From Nostocoides sp. F2B08 (GTDB lineage Bacteria > Actinomycetota > Actinomycetes > Actinomycetales > Dermatophilaceae): a stretch of 64,000 nucleotides of DNA. Numbering within the stretch: position 1 is the first letter of the stretch; every line of letters begins with the position of its first letter. Below are positions 1 through 8,738 of this stretch, one piece after another. The stretch covers positions 124,001-188,000 of the forward strand of contig NZ_WESE01000004.1 in assembly GCF_009184895.1 (NCBI RefSeq). The letters run 5' to 3'. Under the pieces are notes generated by a model. The model ran no database searches. It was given only the letters and a program-made list of their open reading frames with translations, and had not been told where the DNA came from. A program made the position numbers and the translations under genes.

Positions 1-201
1 CCGCTGGGAGGTAGGCAGCCGGGGGGCGAGCCACCGACCCATCGAACCGCTCCCGGAACCGAGGTCGTGGATCTCGGCGGTCTCACCGTCGGGCAGCTTC
101 GCGGACACCGAAGCCACGAGCCGGTCGGAGCGTGCGAGCGCGTCGGCCCGCTCCCGCAGCCGCAGCCAGTGCGGGGTGACGCTGCCGGGGACCGTCGTCA
201 T
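1..201 (-). CDS. class I SAM-dependent methyltransferase (N-terminal part, runs off window)
   Basis: Only the first 67 codons lie in the window. The ATG (199-201) overlaps the TGA of the upstream glycosyltransferase in an ATGA junction, so the two are translationally coupled. Residues 46-58 read HDLGSGSGSMGRW, the glycine-rich motif I of class I methyltransferases that binds S-adenosylmethionine. The substrate cannot be told from this fragment. Its place as the last visible member of the MDR / PTPS-like / GT4 cassette suggests it modifies the same small molecule, which is inference. The alternative is any other Rossmann-fold protein, but the motif spacing and the short N-terminal helix fit methyltransferases best. 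Confidence 0.7.
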   Translation of the reverse strand, partial: MTTVPGSVTPHWLRLRERADALARSDRLVASVSAKLPDGETAEIHDLGSGSGSMGRWLAPRLPTSQR

Positions 202-1268
202 GCGGCGGCCCGGCTGAGAACGGTGGAGATCGTGTGGCTGGTGTCGGACCAGTCGCGCAGGGTCGATCGCCGGGCGGCGGCCGCGGACCGCAGGTCGTCG
301 CGCAGGTCGTGGTCGGTGAGCCACTCGCGGAGGGCCGATGCGAACGCCGCAGGCTGGGCCGGAGTGACGAGCAGGCCGGGACGCCGTCCGTCCGGCGCGG
401 TCCCCAAGGCTTCGGGGACCCCTCCGACCGCTGCCGCGAGCACGGGGACCGCACGGGCCAGGGCCTCGGTGATCACCATCCCGTACGTCTCGAATCGGGA
501 CGGGACGACCAGGAGGTCGACGTCGGCGTACTCCGCAGCCACCGCCTCCGGCGGCGCCGACCCCGTGAAGGTCAGCCGCTCGCCCAGCCCCAGGGCAACT
601 CCCCGGGTCAGGACGCGGTCGACGAACCCGGGCTCGACGTCCAGGGCACCGACGCACCGGCCGGACCACGGGAGGTCGGCGTCCTCGGCCAGCGCCTCGA
701 CGAGGACGTCCTGACCTTTCGTTGGGGTGATCGCACCCACGCACAGCAGTCGATGTCCACTTGCGCTCGGCACGGCCGGCTCGGCTGACGTCACCCCTGG
801 AGAGGCGACCTGGATCCGCGAGGGGTCGACCGCATACGTCTCCACCAACCAGTCACGCGTCCACCGGCTCGTCGTGACGACTGTTGTCACCGCGTCGAGA
901 ACGGTTCGCTCCGCCGCGCGAAGGTCGGCGCCGGCGCCGGCGGCTGTCTCGAGCCCGTGCGGAAGATGGACGAGCAGAACGAGGTGGAGGCGCCCACCGT
1001 GTGCGGCGACGACGGGCGCGGCGCGTGCGGTGAGCAGACCGTCGAGCAGCACGAGCTCCCCGTCCGGGATGCCGTGGAGCGCGCCGGCGAGCGAGTCGCG
1101 GAGGGTCGCTCCGGTCCCGGCCCGTGCCGAGCCCTCGACCAGGCGCTCGTGGACGGCCCAGCCGAGCCGTTCCAGGCCTGCGCATACCATGCGGTGATAC
1201 GTGTTCCCACCGCTGGGCCGCCGCGCGTCGGACACCTCCGCGGGGCCGACGACGTGCACGGCTCTCAC
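198..1268 (-). CDS. GT4-family glycosyltransferase
   Basis: A 356-residue protein with the two-Rossmann GT-B layout. The C-terminal half starts near residue 172 with [19 protein letters not shown], the usual opening of the GT1/GT4 domain. Near 255-280 it has the donor-nucleotide motif [20 protein letters not shown], including the E-x7-E acid pair. It would transfer a sugar from a nucleotide donor to an unknown acceptor in the cytoplasm. The GTG start at 1268 overlaps the stop of the upstream PTPS-like gene (GTGA), and its own stop overlaps the methyltransferase ATG, so it sits inside a tight operon. No signal peptide or membrane segment is visible. The family call is firm; the acceptor is unknown. 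Confidence 0.88.
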   Translation of the reverse strand: MRAVHVVGPAEVSDARRPSGGNTYHRMVCAGLERLGWAVHERLVEGSARAGTGATLRDSLAGALHGIPDGELVLLDGLLTARAAPVVAAHGGRLHLVLLVHLPHGLETAAGAGADLRAAERTVLDAVTTVVTTSRWTRDWLVETYAVDPSRIQVASPGVTSAEPAVPSASGHRLLCVGAITPTKGQDVLVEALAEDADLPWSGRCVGALDVEPGFVDRVLTRGVALGLGERLTFTGSAPPEAVAAEYADVDLLVVPSRFETYGMVITEALARAVPVLAAAVGGVPEALGTAPDGRRPGLLVTPAQPAAFASALREWLTDHDLRDDLRSAAAARRSTLRDWSDTSHTISTVLSRAAA

Positions 1269-1660
1269 ACCGCTCGTTCGTAGGCGGCCCAGGCGATGTG
1301 CGACTCGTGCAGCGTGACCGAGAGGGAGCCGACATGGGCCACCCGACCCAGCTCGCCGGCCTGCATCCGGTCCGCCAGCCGATCCGCGACCACCTGAGCC
1401 AGCCGCTCGGTCGTCGTCGTCATCCCGGACAGGCTCGGGTCCTCGTCGAGGTTGCGGTAGGTCAGTCCACCGACGACCGCGGCGAGCGCCGCCGAAGCCG
1501 CCCCGATGTCGACGACGACCCCGTCGGCGTCCAGCGTCCCGGCGCGGAAGGTCGCATCGACGACGTAGGTCGCCCCGTGCAGTCCCTGCGCAGGGCCGAA
1601 GACCTCGCCGGGAAGGCTGTGGGCGATCATCATGTGGTCCCGCACCGTCACACTGAACAT
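1265..1660 (-). CDS. 6-pyruvoyl-tetrahydropterin synthase / QueD-like protein, catalytic residues altered
   Basis: A 131-residue protein with the overall PTPS/QueD pattern: His14 in the first strand, an LHGATY segment at 27-32 and LHESHIAW at 117-124. In QueD and PTPS the zinc is held by three histidines, two of them in an HGH motif. Here the second of these is Ala30. The catalytic Cys expected just before HGH is absent, and the catalytic Asp-His pair expected near residues 67-68 reads Thr-Tyr. The fold is likely kept, but normal tetrahydropterin or 7-carboxy-7-deazaguanine-type chemistry is doubtful. It lies 45 bp after the MDR dehydrogenase and overlaps the glycosyltransferase start by four bases. 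Alignment is by eye. Confidence 0.8.
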   Translation of the reverse strand: MFSVTVRDHMMIAHSLPGEVFGPAQGLHGATYVVDATFRAGTLDADGVVVDIGAASAALAAVVGGLTYRNLDEDPSLSGMTTTTERLAQVVADRLADRMQAGELGRVAHVGSLSVTLHESHIAWAAYERAV

Positions 1661-1705
1661 CGGCCCACCTCCTGGCTCATTGGTACGTCGGTCGAACCCG
1701 GCTCG

Positions 1706-2743
1706 TCAATCGGAGCCGAGCCGATGGTCACGGTCGCCACCGCCCTCGGGTCGGACGTCCGCCGCATCGTCGGTGTAGGTGACGACGTGGCACACCGCAT
1801 CGAGCGTGCCATTCGCGAGGCAGGCCATCACCGCGGGCAGGTCGTCGAACGGCGAGGTGCCGCTCAGCAGAGCGTCGAAGGCCGGGTCCCGGAGCAGCTC
1901 GAGCGCGAGCCGCAGGCGGTCACCGGAAGTGCGCCGCGCCGACCGGGCAGGTGAGACCGTCCCGACCTGGCTGGAGCGGATCCGCAGCCGACCGGAGTGG
2001 AAGGCGCCCCCGAGCCGCAGGGTCACGTCGGCGTCGCCGTACCAGCTGAGGTCGACGACCGTGCCCTCGGGACCGAGCAGGTCCAGGGAGCGTTGCAGGC
2101 CGTCTGACGTCGCGCTCGCATGGACGACGACGTCCTGCGCCCTGTCGGCATCGACAGGGAGAGCGAAGCGGGCGCCGAGAGCCTCCACCACAGGCGCGCG
2201 GGAGGGGTCGACGTCGAGGACGGTGACCTCGGTGCCGGGGATGCGGACGAGGAGGCGGGTCACGCACAGCCCCACCATTCCCGCGCCCACGACGGTCACC
2301 CGGTCGCCGACCATCGCCTCCGCGTCCCAGAGGGCGTTCACCGCCGTCTCCACCGCTCCGGCCAGGACCGCGCGCTCGACGGGGACGTCATCGGGAACGA
2401 GGACCACGCCGGCCTCCGGCACGACGTAGGCCGTCTGATGCGGATAGAGACAGAACACCGTGCGGCCCAGGAGTCGCGGCGGCCCGTGCTCCACGACACC
2501 GACGTTGAGGTAGCCGTACTTGACCGGGCCGGGGAAGTCGCCCTCCTGGAACGGCGCCCGCATGGCGGCGTACTGGTCGGCAGGGACGCCTCCTCGGAAG
2601 ACGAGCAGCTCCGTGCCCCGACTGACCCCCGACCGGAGCGTCCGGACGAGCACCTCGCCCGCGGCGGGCTCCCGAAGCTCCGCGGACCGGATCTCGCCGA
2701 CGCCCGGCTCCCGCAGCCAGTACGCCCGAGCCTCCCCTGCCAT
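1706..2743 (-). CDS. zinc-type alcohol dehydrogenase-like (MDR) oxidoreductase
   Basis: A 345-residue medium-chain dehydrogenase/reductase. The N-terminal GroES-like domain covers about 1-125. The nucleotide-binding Rossmann domain has VVGAGMVGLCV near residue 148, followed by an acidic residue at the end of strand 2 (VLDVDPSR), which favours NAD(H). The catalytic-zinc Cys of classical ADHs is not seen at the expected place (SGVSRGTELL), as in quinone-reductase-like MDR subfamilies. The ATG at 2743 was chosen because AGGAGG stands 5 bases upstream; an in-frame extension to 2899 lacks such support. It is the first gene of the minus-strand cassette and is divergent from the ABC transporter across a ~160 bp promoter region. 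Confidence 0.85.
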   Translation of the reverse strand: MAGEARAYWLREPGVGEIRSAELREPAAGEVLVRTLRSGVSRGTELLVFRGGVPADQYAAMRAPFQEGDFPGPVKYGYLNVGVVEHGPPRLLGRTVFCLYPHQTAYVVPEAGVVLVPDDVPVERAVLAGAVETAVNALWDAEAMVGDRVTVVGAGMVGLCVTRLLVRIPGTEVTVLDVDPSRAPVVEALGARFALPVDADRAQDVVVHASATSDGLQRSLDLLGPEGTVVDLSWYGDADVTLRLGGAFHSGRLRIRSSQVGTVSPARSARRTSGDRLRLALELLRDPAFDALLSGTSPFDDLPAVMACLANGTLDAVCHVVTYTDDAADVRPEGGGDRDHRLGSD

Positions 2744-2904
2744 CGCTCCTCCTCGTCCGCGGCGTGGGCCGATGCTATCCAGCGATCGCCGCCGGCCGCG
2801 CGTCGAGAGCCGAGTCCTCGCCGAGTGACCCGGGACACTCGCCGGGGCCGAGAGAAGGCCTCCGGCGGGACAATGAGTCGGGAGGCGCTGGAAGGGCAAC
2901 CACC

Positions 2905-3825
2905 ATGACGGCGATCGAGGTCACCGATCTGCGCAAGTCCTACGGGTCCGTCACGGCGGTCGACGGACTGGACCTCTTCGTCGAGACCGGGGAGGTGGTC
3001 GCCCTCCTCGGGCCCAACGGCGCCGGAAAGACCACCGTCGTGGAGATCCTCGAGGGGTACCGGCGCCCCGACGCCGGGACCGTCCGGGTGCTGGGGATGA
3101 ATCCGCAGACCGGTGGTCGCGCCTTCCGGGAACGGATCGGCGTCGTCCTGCAGGAGGCGGGCTTCGAGGAGACCTTCACTCCACGGGAGCTGCTCCGACT
3201 GCACGCCGGCTACTACCCGGCTCCGCGCCCCGTGAACGAGGTGCTCCGGTTGGCCGGGCTCGAGGAGAAGGCGGATGCCCGCATCCGCACTCTCTCGGGT
3301 GGGCAGCGACGCCGTCTGGACCTGGCGCTCGGTGTCGTGGGCCGGCCCGAGATGATCTTCCTCGACGAGCCCACGACCGGGTTCGACCCATCCGCGAGAC
3401 GCAACGCATGGCAGGTCGTCGACGACCTACGCGACCTCGGCGCGACCGTTCTGCTCACGACGCACTACCTCGATGAGGCCGAGCACCTCGCGGACAGCGT
3501 GGTGATCATGGACCGCGGGCGGGTCGTGGCAGCCGGGACCCCCGCCGAGCTGGCGGCACGCGCCGGTTCGGGAACCGTCATCTCCTTCCGGCTGCCCAGC
3601 GGTGTCGAGACGGTCGACCTCCCGATGGTGGGAACCGAGCGACGTGTCGCCGGGAGCGACGTCGAGGTGCGCACAACGTCCCCGACTGCGGACGTGGCCA
3701 TCCTGTCCGCGTGGGCGGTGAACCGCGGGCTGGAGTTCGAGGACCTGACCCTGACGCGCCCGAGCCTCGAGGACGTCTACCTCGACCTCGTCGACGAGCA
3801 TCCCGCACAGGAGGTCACGCGGTGA
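2905..3825 (+). CDS. ABC transporter ATP-binding protein (drug/antibiotic exporter type)
   Basis: A 306-residue ATPase with Walker A GPNGAGKTT (about 36-44), signature LSGGQRRRLDLALG, Walker B MIFLDEPTTGFDP and switch histidine TTHYLDEAEH. The C-terminal ~80 residues form the extension typical of DrrA/CcmA-like exporters. It powers the membrane protein encoded next, whose GTG start overlaps this stop (GTGA at 3822-3825). The ATG at 2905 is preceded by GGAAGGG. A candidate -10 (GACAAT, 2869-2874) lies upstream. The transported substrate is unknown; lipids or hydrophobic drugs are usual for this class. Confidence 0.93.
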   Translation: MTAIEVTDLRKSYGSVTAVDGLDLFVETGEVVALLGPNGAGKTTVVEILEGYRRPDAGTVRVLGMNPQTGGRAFRERIGVVLQEAGFEETFTPRELLRLHAGYYPAPRPVNEVLRLAGLEEKADARIRTLSGGQRRRLDLALGVVGRPEMIFLDEPTTGFDPSARRNAWQVVDDLRDLGATVLLTTHYLDEAEHLADSVVIMDRGRVVAAGTPAELAARAGSGTVISFRLPSGVETVDLPMVGTERRVAGSDVEVRTTSPTADVAILSAWAVNRGLEFEDLTLTRPSLEDVYLDLVDEHPAQEVTR

Positions 3826-5570
3826 GCACCGCACCCAACGGGCGCGTTCCCGTCCTCGTCCGGCAGGTCAGGCATGAGCTCGTCTCCCTCCTGCGGACGC
3901 CCCTGACGATGATCTTGAGCGTCGGGTTCCCCCTCGTGTTCTTCGTCCTGCTCTCGGCTCTGATCGGCAACGTCGTCGTCGACGAAGGCACCGGCGTGCG
4001 ACTGGTCCAGTTCCTCGCGCCGGCGCTCGCGTCGTTCGGGGTCATCATGGCGACGTTCTCGTTCCTGGCCTCAGGGCTTTCGGAGGCCCGTGCGACGGGG
4101 GTGCTCAAGCGCCAGACGGGAACGCCGCTTCCGCGCTGGGCACTCATCGGGGGCCGCATCGGGGCCGCAATCATCCTGGGCCTCCTGTCGGTGTCGCTCA
4201 TCCTCGTGGTGGGCGTCGTCGCGTACGATCTCCAGCTCTTCGGCCGGTCGTTCGCCGCCATCGTCGTGACGCTGCTGCTGTCCTCGTTCACCTTCGCGGC
4301 GCTCGGCATAGCCCTGGCCCTGCTGCTGTCCAGACCACCGATCGTCATCGCGGTCACGAACGGCGTGGCGATCGTTCTCGCATTCATCTCGGGGGTCTTC
4401 ATCGTCAGTGGGACCACGCCCGCCTGGATGAACTCGATCGCCTGGGCGTTTCCCCTCAAGCACATGGTGACCGTCTTCTCCGGCGCCCTCGACCCATACG
4501 CCACCGGCTCGGCCCTGCAGTGGGACCACCTCTCCGTCATCGCCCTCTGGGGGGTCGCGGGTTCGGCCGTGGCGTTGTGGGCGCTGCGTTCCGGCCGCGA
4601 GCACGCGACTGCCGCGCCGCAGCTGTCGACCAGTCCTCGCGCCCGGGCCGAGGACGCGCGCCCACGGCGGTCGACGCGACCCTCGGGCCACCGCCTCCTG
4701 GCCGGCCAAGTGGCGCACGCTCAGGCGATCCTGTGGCGCGACGCATCGTCGGTCTTCTTCGCCGTGGCCTTCCCCCTCCTCCTCGTGGCCATCATTCCGA
4801 CGGTCAACGGCGGCGGTGACCTCGACCTCGGGGGAGGTCTGATCCTCGGCAGCTTCTTCGCCGCGACCATGGCGGTCTACGGCTCGGCCGTCACGTCGTT
4901 CGTGAACATGCCTCAGGGATTGGCCGAGGAGCGCGAGCGCGGGGTGCTCAAACGCACCCGAGGTACACCGCTGCCCACGGGGGTGATGCTCGCCGGACGT
5001 GTCGTCGCCGCCCTGGTCGTATCACTGCTGACCCTGGCGGGGATCGCTGTCCTCGCGGCCCTGATGTACTCGCCCCCCGTCCCCCCGGGATGGCCGACCG
5101 GTGTGCTGATGTTCGTCGTGTCGGCGACGACGTTCGCCATCGTCGGGCTGGCGGTCGCCTCACTCGTCCACGGCGCTCAGGCGGTGCTTGCGGCAACGCT
5201 CGGCACGTTGCTTCCGCTGTGTTTCATCTCCGACATCTTCGTTGCCGGCGTGGACCTTCCGGACGTCGTCGACACGGTGTCTTGGGTGTTCCCGCTGCGG
5301 CATGCGGCGCGGGCGATGACTGAGTCGGTGTCGAGCGTGGCCAACCCCTTCCCGTGGGAGCATCTCGCCGTGATTCTCGGGTGGGCCGTGATCGGCGTCA
5401 TCGTCATTGCGAGGTGGTTCCGGTCCGAGGCCGTGAAGGAGGCGACGCCGCGATCCCGCGCCGGCACGGCACAGGCCGATCGTGGGGACTCGCGACCGGA
5501 CTCGGAACTGACGGGAGCGGTCACACCGCTTCGCGGGTCGCACGCCGCGGATATCGCCCGCCGGAGGTGA
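3822..5570 (+). CDS. ABC-2 type permease, two membrane halves fused
   Basis: A 582-residue membrane protein made of two homologous ABC-2 halves joined by a charged linker around residues 260-300. Each half opens with an amphipathic segment (RQVRHELVSLLR and GQVAHAQAILWR). Each has about six hydrophobic segments, and each carries a near-identical loop after the second segment (GVLKRQTGTPLPRW and GVLKRTRGTPLPTG). Most partners of such ATPases are ~250-residue half-transporters that dimerise, so this looks like an internal duplication giving a full-length pore in one chain. It is translationally coupled to the ATPase. A polar C-terminal tail of ~45 residues follows the last membrane segment. Confidence 0.9.
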   Translation: MSTAPNGRVPVLVRQVRHELVSLLRTPLTMILSVGFPLVFFVLLSALIGNVVVDEGTGVRLVQFLAPALASFGVIMATFSFLASGLSEARATGVLKRQTGTPLPRWALIGGRIGAAIILGLLSVSLILVVGVVAYDLQLFGRSFAAIVVTLLLSSFTFAALGIALALLLSRPPIVIAVTNGVAIVLAFISGVFIVSGTTPAWMNSIAWAFPLKHMVTVFSGALDPYATGSALQWDHLSVIALWGVAGSAVALWALRSGREHATAAPQLSTSPRARAEDARPRRSTRPSGHRLLAGQVAHAQAILWRDASSVFFAVAFPLLLVAIIPTVNGGGDLDLGGGLILGSFFAATMAVYGSAVTSFVNMPQGLAEERERGVLKRTRGTPLPTGVMLAGRVVAALVVSLLTLAGIAVLAALMYSPPVPPGWPTGVLMFVVSATTFAIVGLAVASLVHGAQAVLAATLGTLLPLCFISDIFVAGVDLPDVVDTVSWVFPLRHAARAMTESVSSVANPFPWEHLAVILGWAVIGVIVIARWFRSEAVKEATPRSRAGTAQADRGDSRPDSELTGAVTPLRGSHAADIARRR

Positions 5571-5647
5571 TGCGGCGACCTCGGGACGGGAGTCGAATGA
5601 CTCTCACGCAGACCGCGTGAGACTCCAGCACGACGAGAGGACATGTC

Positions 5648-6148
5648 ATGGGACTTCGCAACCGCGGACTCGACGGACCGACGTTCCAGATGCGCGAGAA
5701 GATGTTCGCGATCGGGGACGACTTCTGGATCGAGGACTCGGGCGGCAACAAGGTCTACCGGGTCAACGGCAAGGCGGTGCGCCTTCGTGACACGTTCATC
5801 CTCGAGGACGCCGGCGGCCACGAGCTCGCCAAGATTCAGGAGAAGAAGCTCAGCGTCCGCGACAAGATGACCATCGAGAGTGGGTCGACCACAGCGACGG
5901 TCCGTAAGCGCCTGATCGGCATCCGCGACCACTACATCGTCGACGTCGAGGGTGGTGGAGAGCTCAAAGCCCACGGCAACATCGTCGACCACGAGTACGA
6001 GATCGAGCGCGACGGGCAGAAGGTCGCCGAGGTCTCCAAGAAGTGGTTCCGCATGCGCGACACCTACGGCGTCCAACTGGCCCAGGGCCAGGACGTGCCG
6101 CTCATTCTCGCCATCACCGTGTGCGTCGACCAGATGTCACACGACTGA
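5648..6148 (+). CDS. LURP-one-related / scramblase-like beta-barrel protein
   Basis: A 166-residue soluble protein with many short beta strands and repeated patterns such as FWIEDSGGNKVYRV, FILEDAGGHELAKI and YIVDVEGGGELKA. This is typical of the LURP-one-related (tubby/scramblase-like) fold. No catalytic residues are known for the family and its role in bacteria is not settled; lipid or membrane association has been proposed. GAGAGG stands about 7 bases before the ATG at 5648. It follows the ABC exporter by 77 bp in the same direction but may have its own promoter. Confidence 0.8.
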   Translation: MGLRNRGLDGPTFQMREKMFAIGDDFWIEDSGGNKVYRVNGKAVRLRDTFILEDAGGHELAKIQEKKLSVRDKMTIESGSTTATVRKRLIGIRDHYIVDVEGGGELKAHGNIVDHEYEIERDGQKVAEVSKKWFRMRDTYGVQLAQGQDVPLILAITVCVDQMSHD

Positions 6149-6183
6149 GACCGTCACGCGACTGAGACCGTCATATGACTGAG
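6143..6183 (+). repeat. short tandem repeat, 17-bp unit, just past a stop codon
   Basis: Units start at 6143 and 6160 and share GACTGAGACCGTCA; a third partial GACTGAG starts at 6177. The first unit includes the TGA of the LURP-one-like gene, so its last codons were copied downstream. It probably arose by slippage and has no visible function. Confidence 0.75.
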
Positions 6184-6201
6184 CCGGGTCGAGACCCAGA
6201 G

Positions 6202-6274
6202 CGCGCCCGAAGGGATTCGAACCCCTAACCTTCTGATCCGTAGTCAGATGCTCTATCCGTTGAGCTACGGGCGC
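6202..6274 (-). tRNA. tRNA-Arg (anticodon ACG)
   Basis: A full cloverleaf on the minus strand. The acceptor stem is GCGCCCG/CGGGCGC, the anticodon stem TCTGA/TCAGA encloses the loop CTACGGA (anticodon ACG, read as ICG for CGN arginine codons), and the T arm contains GTTCGAATC. The discriminator base is G and the 3' CCA is not encoded. It is 73 nt long. Confidence 0.97.
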
Positions 6275-6613
6275 CGGTGTTGCCCAGAGGATCACCCGGA
6301 GCAACGACGGACAACCATACCGTGCCCCACGGCGGCGGAGAAATCGCGACGGCGCCGCGATCCTCCCGGTCCCTCGACGCTCCGTCGAAGCCTCGGTGTG
6401 ACGTATTCGGCACCCTCTGATACCGCCCCGGGCACACGAGGGCCAGCATGATCCACTACAGTGTGTAGTAGCACAGCGCACAGAACAGCGTCCGGCCGTC
6501 GGCACCGACGGCGTGAGACCTGGGTCGCCGGGGCCACCTTCAGTCGCCGCCTTCCGCCCCGGCGGCCCATCTGCGCGCCGGCGTGCCAGCGCCACCGTGG
6601 TTGGTGGCATCGG
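6275..6613. other. gene-free interval with one orphan inverted repeat
   Basis: About 340 bases between tRNA-Arg and the M3 peptidase stop codon. Open frames here are shadows without ribosome-binding sites or recognisable protein. The only clear signal is the inverted repeat at 6455-6469. The tRNA promoter must lie in the left part. Confidence 0.6.
6455..6469. promoter_or_regulatory. perfect inverted repeat ACTACA-N3-TGTAGT, BlaI/MecI-operator-like
   Basis: The 15 bases read ACTACA, GTG, TGTAGT. BlaI/MecI/CopY repressors bind TACA/TGTA dyads of this kind, usually with a slightly different spacer. No BlaI gene or M56 sensor is present in the window, so the match is suggestive only. Confidence 0.35.
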
Positions 6614-8689
6614 TCAGCCGGACAGGCCGATCCGCGCCAGCAGATGGGAGACCTCGGGGTCCCGCCCCCGGAACCGGCGGTAGGTCTCCAATGCCTCGAT
6701 GGAGCCGCCTCGGGCGAGGAGCTCACGGCGAAAGTGCTCACCGGCCGACCGGGTCATCAGGGTCGGCCGGGAGGACCCGTCGGCCGCGGTCTCGGCCTGC
6801 TCTTCGAACCAGGCGACGGTGTCGGCGTCCATGACCTCGGACCAGAGGTAGGAGTAGTACCCGGCGGAGTAGCCGCCCCCGAAGATGTGGTGGAAGTACG
6901 TCGACCGGTACCGCGGTGGGACGAGCGGGAACGCGACGCCGGCCCGCTCCAGCGCTGCGGCCTCGAAGTCCTCGACGCCGGCGCCGGACGCGGGCAGCTC
7001 CGCGAGCGGCGTCTGGTGCCAGGCCTGGTCGAGGATCATCGCCTTGAGCAGCTCGAGGGTGTGGTGGCCGCTGCTCTGTCGCCCGGCGACCAGCGCCTCG
7101 ACCCACTCGGTCGGGATCGACTCGCCCGTGCGATGGTGCCTGGCGTACTCCCTGATCAGGGTCGGCTCGAACGCCCAGATCTCGTTGACCTGGCTCGGGA
7201 ACTCGACGAAGTCCCGTGGAACCGCGGTGCCGGCCCGGGAGGGGTAGCGCACATCCGAAAGCAGGCCGTGCAGGTCGTGGCCGAACTCGTGGAACAGGGT
7301 GATGACGTTGTCCCACGTCATCAGGCTCGGCGACCCCGGCGACGGCGGGGTCAGGTTGCACGTGTTCGTCACGACCGGCAGATCACCGAAGAGGCGTGAC
7401 TGGTCGACGATGCTCGTCATCCATGCTCCACCCTGTTTCGTCGGCCGCGTGTAGGGGTCGATGACGACCGCTCCGAGCGTCGAGCCGTCCTCTTCGCGAA
7501 CCTCGTACACCGACGCCTCGGCCGTGTAGCCGACGAGGTCGGGCCGGTGGTGGAAGGTGACTCCGTACAACGCCGTCGCCGCGGCGAAGACACCGTCGTG
7601 CAGGACCTGGGTGTACTCCAGGTACGGCTTGACGAGCTCCGGGTCCACACCCGAGGCGCCCGCCTCGCGGCTCGCGAGAAACTGCCAGTCCCACGCCTCG
7701 AGCCGGGCCTGCGGATCGATCATCCGCAGTCGTTCGGCGAGCACCTCGGCCTCACGGGCGGCGATCTCGACCACCCCTGGAGCGAGCCGGGCGAGCAGGT
7801 CGTTGACCGCATCGGTGGTCCGGGCACAGGCCACCTCGTGGACGTATGCGGCGTGATGGTCGTAGCCGAGCAGGGTGGCGCGCTCGGCGCGCATCCGGGC
7901 GATCCGGACGAGGAGGTCCCGGGTGTCGTGCTCACCGGAGAGTCCCCGCGACACCGACGCTTGGAACACCTCCTCGCGCAGAGCCCGGTCCTCGAGAGCG
8001 TCGAGCACCGGCTGCCCCGTCGTGTTCGTGATCGTGATGAGCCAGCCGTCCATGCCCCGGGCACGGGCCGACTCCCGGAGCCCGGCCCGCTCGTCCTCCG
8101 GCAGGCCGGCGAGTCGCGCCTCGTCGGACACGAGCACGGCCGCGGCGTTGCGCCCCTCCACGAGCAGCCGGTCGAAGGCGTTCGACATCCTGGCCAGCTC
8201 GGCGTTGAGCTCGCGCAAACGGTCCTGCGACTCGGGGGGAAGCGTGATGCCACCCCGCTCGTATGCGCGCAGGCGCTCGGCGAGATTGAACTCGTCCTCC
8301 GCGTCGAGAACGACCTCGCCGGCGGCGGCGCGGTCGCGCAGCTGGGTGAGGCGCGCATACAGGGCAGGGTCCAGCAGGATGGCGTCGGCGTGCTCGGCCA
8401 GCCGAGGCATGTACTCGGCCATGATCGCGTCCCGCTCCGGGTTGGTGTCCGCCGCCTTGGCGACCCAGAACGCCGAGAGCGTGCGCTCAAGCGTCGCTCC
8501 CGATCGCTCCCATGCGTGCAGGACGTTCTCGACCGTTGCAGGCGACTCGTCGTGCCCGAGCTCGCGGAGGGCGGCGAGCTGCTCGCCCATCCCGACGTTC
8601 AGTGCCTCACGGACGTGGTCCTCGGTGATCGAGGCGTAGTCCGGGAGTGAGAAGGGCAGCGTCGACGGGCTCAGGAGCGGGTTCGTCAT
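6614..8689 (-). CDS. M3 family zinc metallopeptidase (oligopeptidase A / Dcp type)
   Basis: A 691-residue cytoplasmic peptidase that cleaves short peptides. The M3 zinc motif FHEFGHDLHG lies near residue 466, and the third ligand Glu sits in the following helix region (DFVEFPSQVNE). Length and the helical N-terminal half match the Dcp/oligopeptidase A family. There is no signal peptide, so it probably recycles peptides inside the cell. The ATG at 8689 gives the MTNPLLSP start usual for actinobacterial members; an ATG three codons upstream (8698) is possible. It is transcribed alone, with the class III aminotransferase stop 50 bp upstream. Confidence 0.93.
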   Translation of the reverse strand: MTNPLLSPSTLPFSLPDYASITEDHVREALNVGMGEQLAALRELGHDESPATVENVLHAWERSGATLERTLSAFWVAKAADTNPERDAIMAEYMPRLAEHADAILLDPALYARLTQLRDRAAAGEVVLDAEDEFNLAERLRAYERGGITLPPESQDRLRELNAELARMSNAFDRLLVEGRNAAAVLVSDEARLAGLPEDERAGLRESARARGMDGWLITITNTTGQPVLDALEDRALREEVFQASVSRGLSGEHDTRDLLVRIARMRAERATLLGYDHHAAYVHEVACARTTDAVNDLLARLAPGVVEIAAREAEVLAERLRMIDPQARLEAWDWQFLASREAGASGVDPELVKPYLEYTQVLHDGVFAAATALYGVTFHHRPDLVGYTAEASVYEVREEDGSTLGAVVIDPYTRPTKQGGAWMTSIVDQSRLFGDLPVVTNTCNLTPPSPGSPSLMTWDNVITLFHEFGHDLHGLLSDVRYPSRAGTAVPRDFVEFPSQVNEIWAFEPTLIREYARHHRTGESIPTEWVEALVAGRQSSGHHTLELLKAMILDQAWHQTPLAELPASGAGVEDFEAAALERAGVAFPLVPPRYRSTYFHHIFGGGYSAGYYSYLWSEVMDADTVAWFEEQAETAADGSSRPTLMTRSAGEHFRRELLARGGSIEALETYRRFRGRDPEVSHLLARIGLSG

Positions 8690-8738
8690 ACCACCCATCC
8701 CAACACAGGGCGGCCCCGAGTGAGGCCTACCCCCGAGC

